Source: Candidatus Zhuqueibacterota bacterium 4572_119 (GTDB lineage Bacteria; Zhuqueibacterota; Zhuqueibacteria; Thermofontimicrobiales; Thermofontimicrobiaceae). From it: a stretch of 7,500 nt of DNA. The DNA is taken from assembly GCA_002084535.1 (NCBI GenBank), contig NBLI01000194.1, positions 1 to 7,500 on the forward strand. Direction: 5' to 3'. The position numbers and the translations under genes are program-made. The notes beneath the pieces were generated by a model that made no database searches, had not been told where the DNA came from, and saw nothing but the letters and a program-made list of their open reading frames with translations. How positions within the stretch are numbered: the stretch's first letter is position 1; the number at the start of each line of letters is the position of its first letter. Positions 5,697-7,500 of this stretch are shown here, one piece after another.

Positions 5697-6338
5697 TTAT
5701 CTTAATTTATTGTTCATCGTTTCAACCAACAAATCGATGGCTTTTTCTGCCAGGTCGATTGTTTGAAAATTAACTGATTTTAGCGTCTGTTGAATTTGTT
5801 GCTGTGTTTTACCAAGCTTCTTTGCTACGGTTTTTTGTCGGCGGGAATGTTGATACTCCCTGATTGTGTCCAACTGAAGTTTACTGAATTTGTTAAGACG
5901 CTCAAGAAACAGGTTCACAATTCCTGCAAGCTGCTGATCAATATTTTCGTACCCGGTCCTGATCGATGCGTATAGCGATGTCTTTTTCAATTCATGCATT
6001 TGCTGATCCGCGATTACAAATGCGGGACCAGTAGCCTCCGCGCTACTTTCGGAAGATAGTCCTTCCCTTATCTCATCATAAATAACAACCCAGCGCAGTT
6101 GGAATGGGCGGACAATGTCTGAAAAGCTTCTCATAACTTTGAACCAACCGCAGGTTTTATCCACGATAACTGCAACCTCGTCCCCACGGGTTATTTCAAA
6201 AAAGGTTTTCCACGTTGTATCCTTTTTCTGATTGATGTGTGAAACGGCATCGTGGAGTTTTTTCTGCACACCAGATTGGTTCGAAGAATCGAAAACATCT
6301 GCCATTAGCACAAAATATTTATTATCTTCTTTTTTCAC
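5697..6338 (-). CDS. SatD-family protein with C-terminal helix-turn-helix, 213 residues
   Basis: SatD was named from the secretion and acid tolerance locus of Streptococcus mutans; its biochemical role is unknown. The family pattern is visible: a strand with acidic residue, 'YFVLMADVFDSS' (8-19), then 'QKKLHDAVSHIN' (25-36), the motif 'FEITRGDEVAV' (47-57) and 'SAEATGPAFVIADQQMHELK' (99-118). The spaced Asp and Gly-Asp-Glu resemble metal-binding positions of nucleotidyl cyclase-like folds, which is inference only. Residues about 169-192 ('TVAKKLGKTQQQIQQTLKSV') look like a helix-turn-helix. I chose GTG 6338, which puts the family's first strand at residue 8. The frame is open to TTG 6413; that would add 25 residues, mostly a hydrophobic run, but the same DNA carries promoter-like boxes. 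The membrane gene follows nine bases later, making a two-gene unit. Confidence 0.78.
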   Translation of the reverse strand: MKKEDNKYFVLMADVFDSSNQSGVQKKLHDAVSHINQKKDTTWKTFFEITRGDEVAVIVDKTCGWFKVMRSFSDIVRPFQLRWVVIYDEIREGLSSESSAEATGPAFVIADQQMHELKKTSLYASIRTGYENIDQQLAGIVNLFLERLNKFSKLQLDTIREYQHSRRQKTVAKKLGKTQQQIQQTLKSVNFQTIDLAEKAIDLLVETMNNKLR

Positions 6339-6344
6339 GACAAT

Positions 6345-6373
6345 AATATACCATTGTAAAAGATAAAAAACAA
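6345..6373 (-). promoter_or_regulatory. Possible promoter of the SatD-family gene, placing transcription start at its GTG
   Basis: Read on the minus strand: TTGTTT (6373-6368, four of six), a 17-base spacer, and TATATT (6350-6345, five of six). The expected start of transcription, about seven bases on, coincides with GTG 6338, so the message would be leaderless. No Shine-Dalgarno site precedes that GTG. Confidence 0.35.
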
Positions 6374-6450
6374 GTAAAAAATATTGTAACAGAATTGATT
6401 TCAATTCAGGCAATAATCTACGCGCATTAAAATAAAATTAAAGGCATGGA

Positions 6451-6492
6451 ACACTGATGACACGGATTACCCTGAGCGGCACGGATTTTTTG
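6451..6492. repeat. Degenerate CACGGATT-type short repeat
   Basis: Consecutive related units read ACACTGATG (6451-6459), ACACGGATT (6460-6468), a diverged ACCCTGAGCGG, then CACGGATTTTTT. On the minus strand this gives the AATCCGTGT/ATCAGTGTTCC pattern. From memory, similar intergenic tracts occur in many environmental bacterial genomes. It sits between the GH97 gene and the SatD promoter and contains no gene. Confidence 0.5.
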
Positions 6493-6558
6493 TTTGCGCC
6501 AATCTGCTTTATTGTTCTAATGTTAAAACGCATTTTGACAAGGCAGAAATCAAAAAAA

Positions 6559-7500
6559 CTAATTTTCCGTTTTAATTAACCTTGCCACCCAGCCTCCACC
6601 GGAAGCCATTTTAAAATTAACTGTATCGCCAGCCCTGATTTTTTGAATAGACTTTTGATAATCAATACCGCAGCGGTCTGCGTTTATTCCATCCGCGTAA
6701 ATCGTCATGGAATATTCTGATGAATCCAGAAAATCCAGTTTTATTTGAAATTCCCTCGGCGTCCAGTCGGTCATGCTGCCGATGTACCAATCAGTATTTT
6801 TTTTGCGGGCTACAGTTAAAAAGTCGCCCACTTTCCCGTTTAAGGCGTGAGTTTCGTCCCAGGTTGTGGGGACATTTGATAAAAATTCCATCATTTCAGG
6901 TTCACGTTCATAGTTTGATGGCGAATCGCAAAGCATCTGCAAAGGGCTTTCATAAATAATGTACATTGCCAGTTGATGGACCCGTGTTCCCTGACTCATT
7001 GGTCTCGAAAAAACAGGAGAAAATTGTTCCTTTTGGGCATTAATCATAGCGCCCGGTGTGAAGTCCATGGGACCGGCAAGCTGACGGGTGAATGGTAGAA
7101 TCAAATCATGGTCAGGGGTGATATCCTTGCTCCATTTTGAGTGTTCCAAACCACGGACACCTTCGCGGGTTATTAAATTGGGGTAAGCTCTGCGTAATCC
7201 GGTGGGTTTGTACGCTCCGTGGAAATCAACCAGCAATTGATATTTGGCAGCTTCAGCAACAATTTTACTATAGTAATTCACTAATTTTTGATCGTCGCGC
7301 TGCATGAAATCAACTTTAATTCCTCTGATTCCCCATTTATCAAATTGATCAAAGACTTCATGAAACTGTTTTTCCAACGCGATCCAGATGCACCAGAGAA
7401 TCACCCCCACATCTTTTTGTTTCGCGTATTCAAGGATTTGTTCCAGGTTCACATCCGGGTTTATTTTTAGCAGATCTTCAGTGTCAGACCATCCTTCGTC
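6559..7500 (-). CDS. GH97-family glycoside hydrolase, C-terminal 313 residues (5' end outside the window)
   Basis: GH97 enzymes are alpha-glucosidases or alpha-galactosidases, often periplasmic and linked to polysaccharide use. The frame is open to the right edge, beginning 'DEGWSDTEDLL', the DEGW segment of the catalytic barrel. 'IRGIKVDFMQRDDQ' follows, with Asp64 of the visible part (7309-7311) at the position of the nucleophile in retaining members. Then come 'LLVDFHGAYKPTGLRRAYPN' and 'LITREGVRGLEHSKW', carrying glutamates expected to include the acid/base. The end, 'FKMASGGGWVARL', is the usual last strand of the C-terminal beta-sandwich. An Asp in KVDF instead of Gly favours the retaining, alpha-galactosidase-type branch over inverting SusB-like enzymes. 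The missing part should be the N-terminal beta-sandwich and any signal peptide, about 300 residues. Stop TAG at 6561-6559. No susC/susD-like gene lies in the window. Confidence 0.93.
   Translation of the reverse strand, partial: DEGWSDTEDLLKINPDVNLEQILEYAKQKDVGVILWCIWIALEKQFHEVFDQFDKWGIRGIKVDFMQRDDQKLVNYYSKIVAEAAKYQLLVDFHGAYKPTGLRRAYPNLITREGVRGLEHSKWSKDITPDHDLILPFTRQLAGPMDFTPGAMINAQKEQFSPVFSRPMSQGTRVHQLAMYIIYESPLQMLCDSPSNYEREPEMMEFLSNVPTTWDETHALNGKVGDFLTVARKKNTDWYIGSMTDWTPREFQIKLDFLDSSEYSMTIYADGINADRCGIDYQKSIQKIRAGDTVNFKMASGGGWVARLIKTEN

Noticed and set aside
6339..6413. N-terminal membrane segment on the SatD-family protein
   Set aside because: Arises only if TTG 6413 is used; the family begins at the strand after GTG 6338 and the DNA resembles a promoter.

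Overview
The window looks bacterial and AT-rich. It holds a 3' gene fragment, five complete protein genes and one gene cut by the right edge. The bacterial assignment rests on a GH97 glycoside hydrolase, a SatD-family protein next to a membrane partner, Shine-Dalgarno sites of the GAGG type, sigma70-like promoters and TTG starts. I cannot name the phylum; an FCB-group or Calditrichota/KSB1-like bacterium is a guess.

Layout. Bases 2-151 may be the last 49 codons of a gene entering from the left. Bases 152-738 have no convincing gene, but they hold a near-consensus promoter and a set of nested inverted repeats (241-685) that looks like a transposase-less foldback (MITE-like) element or a structured RNA. 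A TTG-started alpha/beta hydrolase follows (739-1737, +). Next come gatE (1963-3888, +) and gatD (4130-5107, +), the subunits of the Glu-tRNA(Gln) amidotransferase GatDE, which is classically archaeal. After gatD lies a decaying hexamer tandem array (5113-5220). On the minus strand, a SatD-family gene (6338-5697) is followed 9 bases later by a small membrane protein (5687-5292). A degenerate CACGGATT-type repeat separates them from the 3' part of a GH97 glycoside hydrolase (7500-6559, incomplete).

The main result is in gatD. It has an uninterrupted reading frame, but an in-frame internal deletion of roughly 110-120 residues joins the end of the N-terminal GatD domain directly to the 'RSSDRPSSD' block of the asparaginase domain. 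This removes three of the four catalytic residues known from archaeal GatD (both Thr and the Asp) and keeps only the Lys. The enzyme should therefore be unable to release ammonia from glutamine, although its partner gatE is full length with all domains. The possibilities are use of free ammonia or another ammonia donor, a structural role for GatD, decay of a horizontally acquired system beside a standard GatCAB or GlnRS, or an assembly error. Substitutions near the former active site argue for genuine long-term loss.

The hydrolase, the SatD/membrane pair and the GH97 enzyme show no obvious functional link to GatDE.
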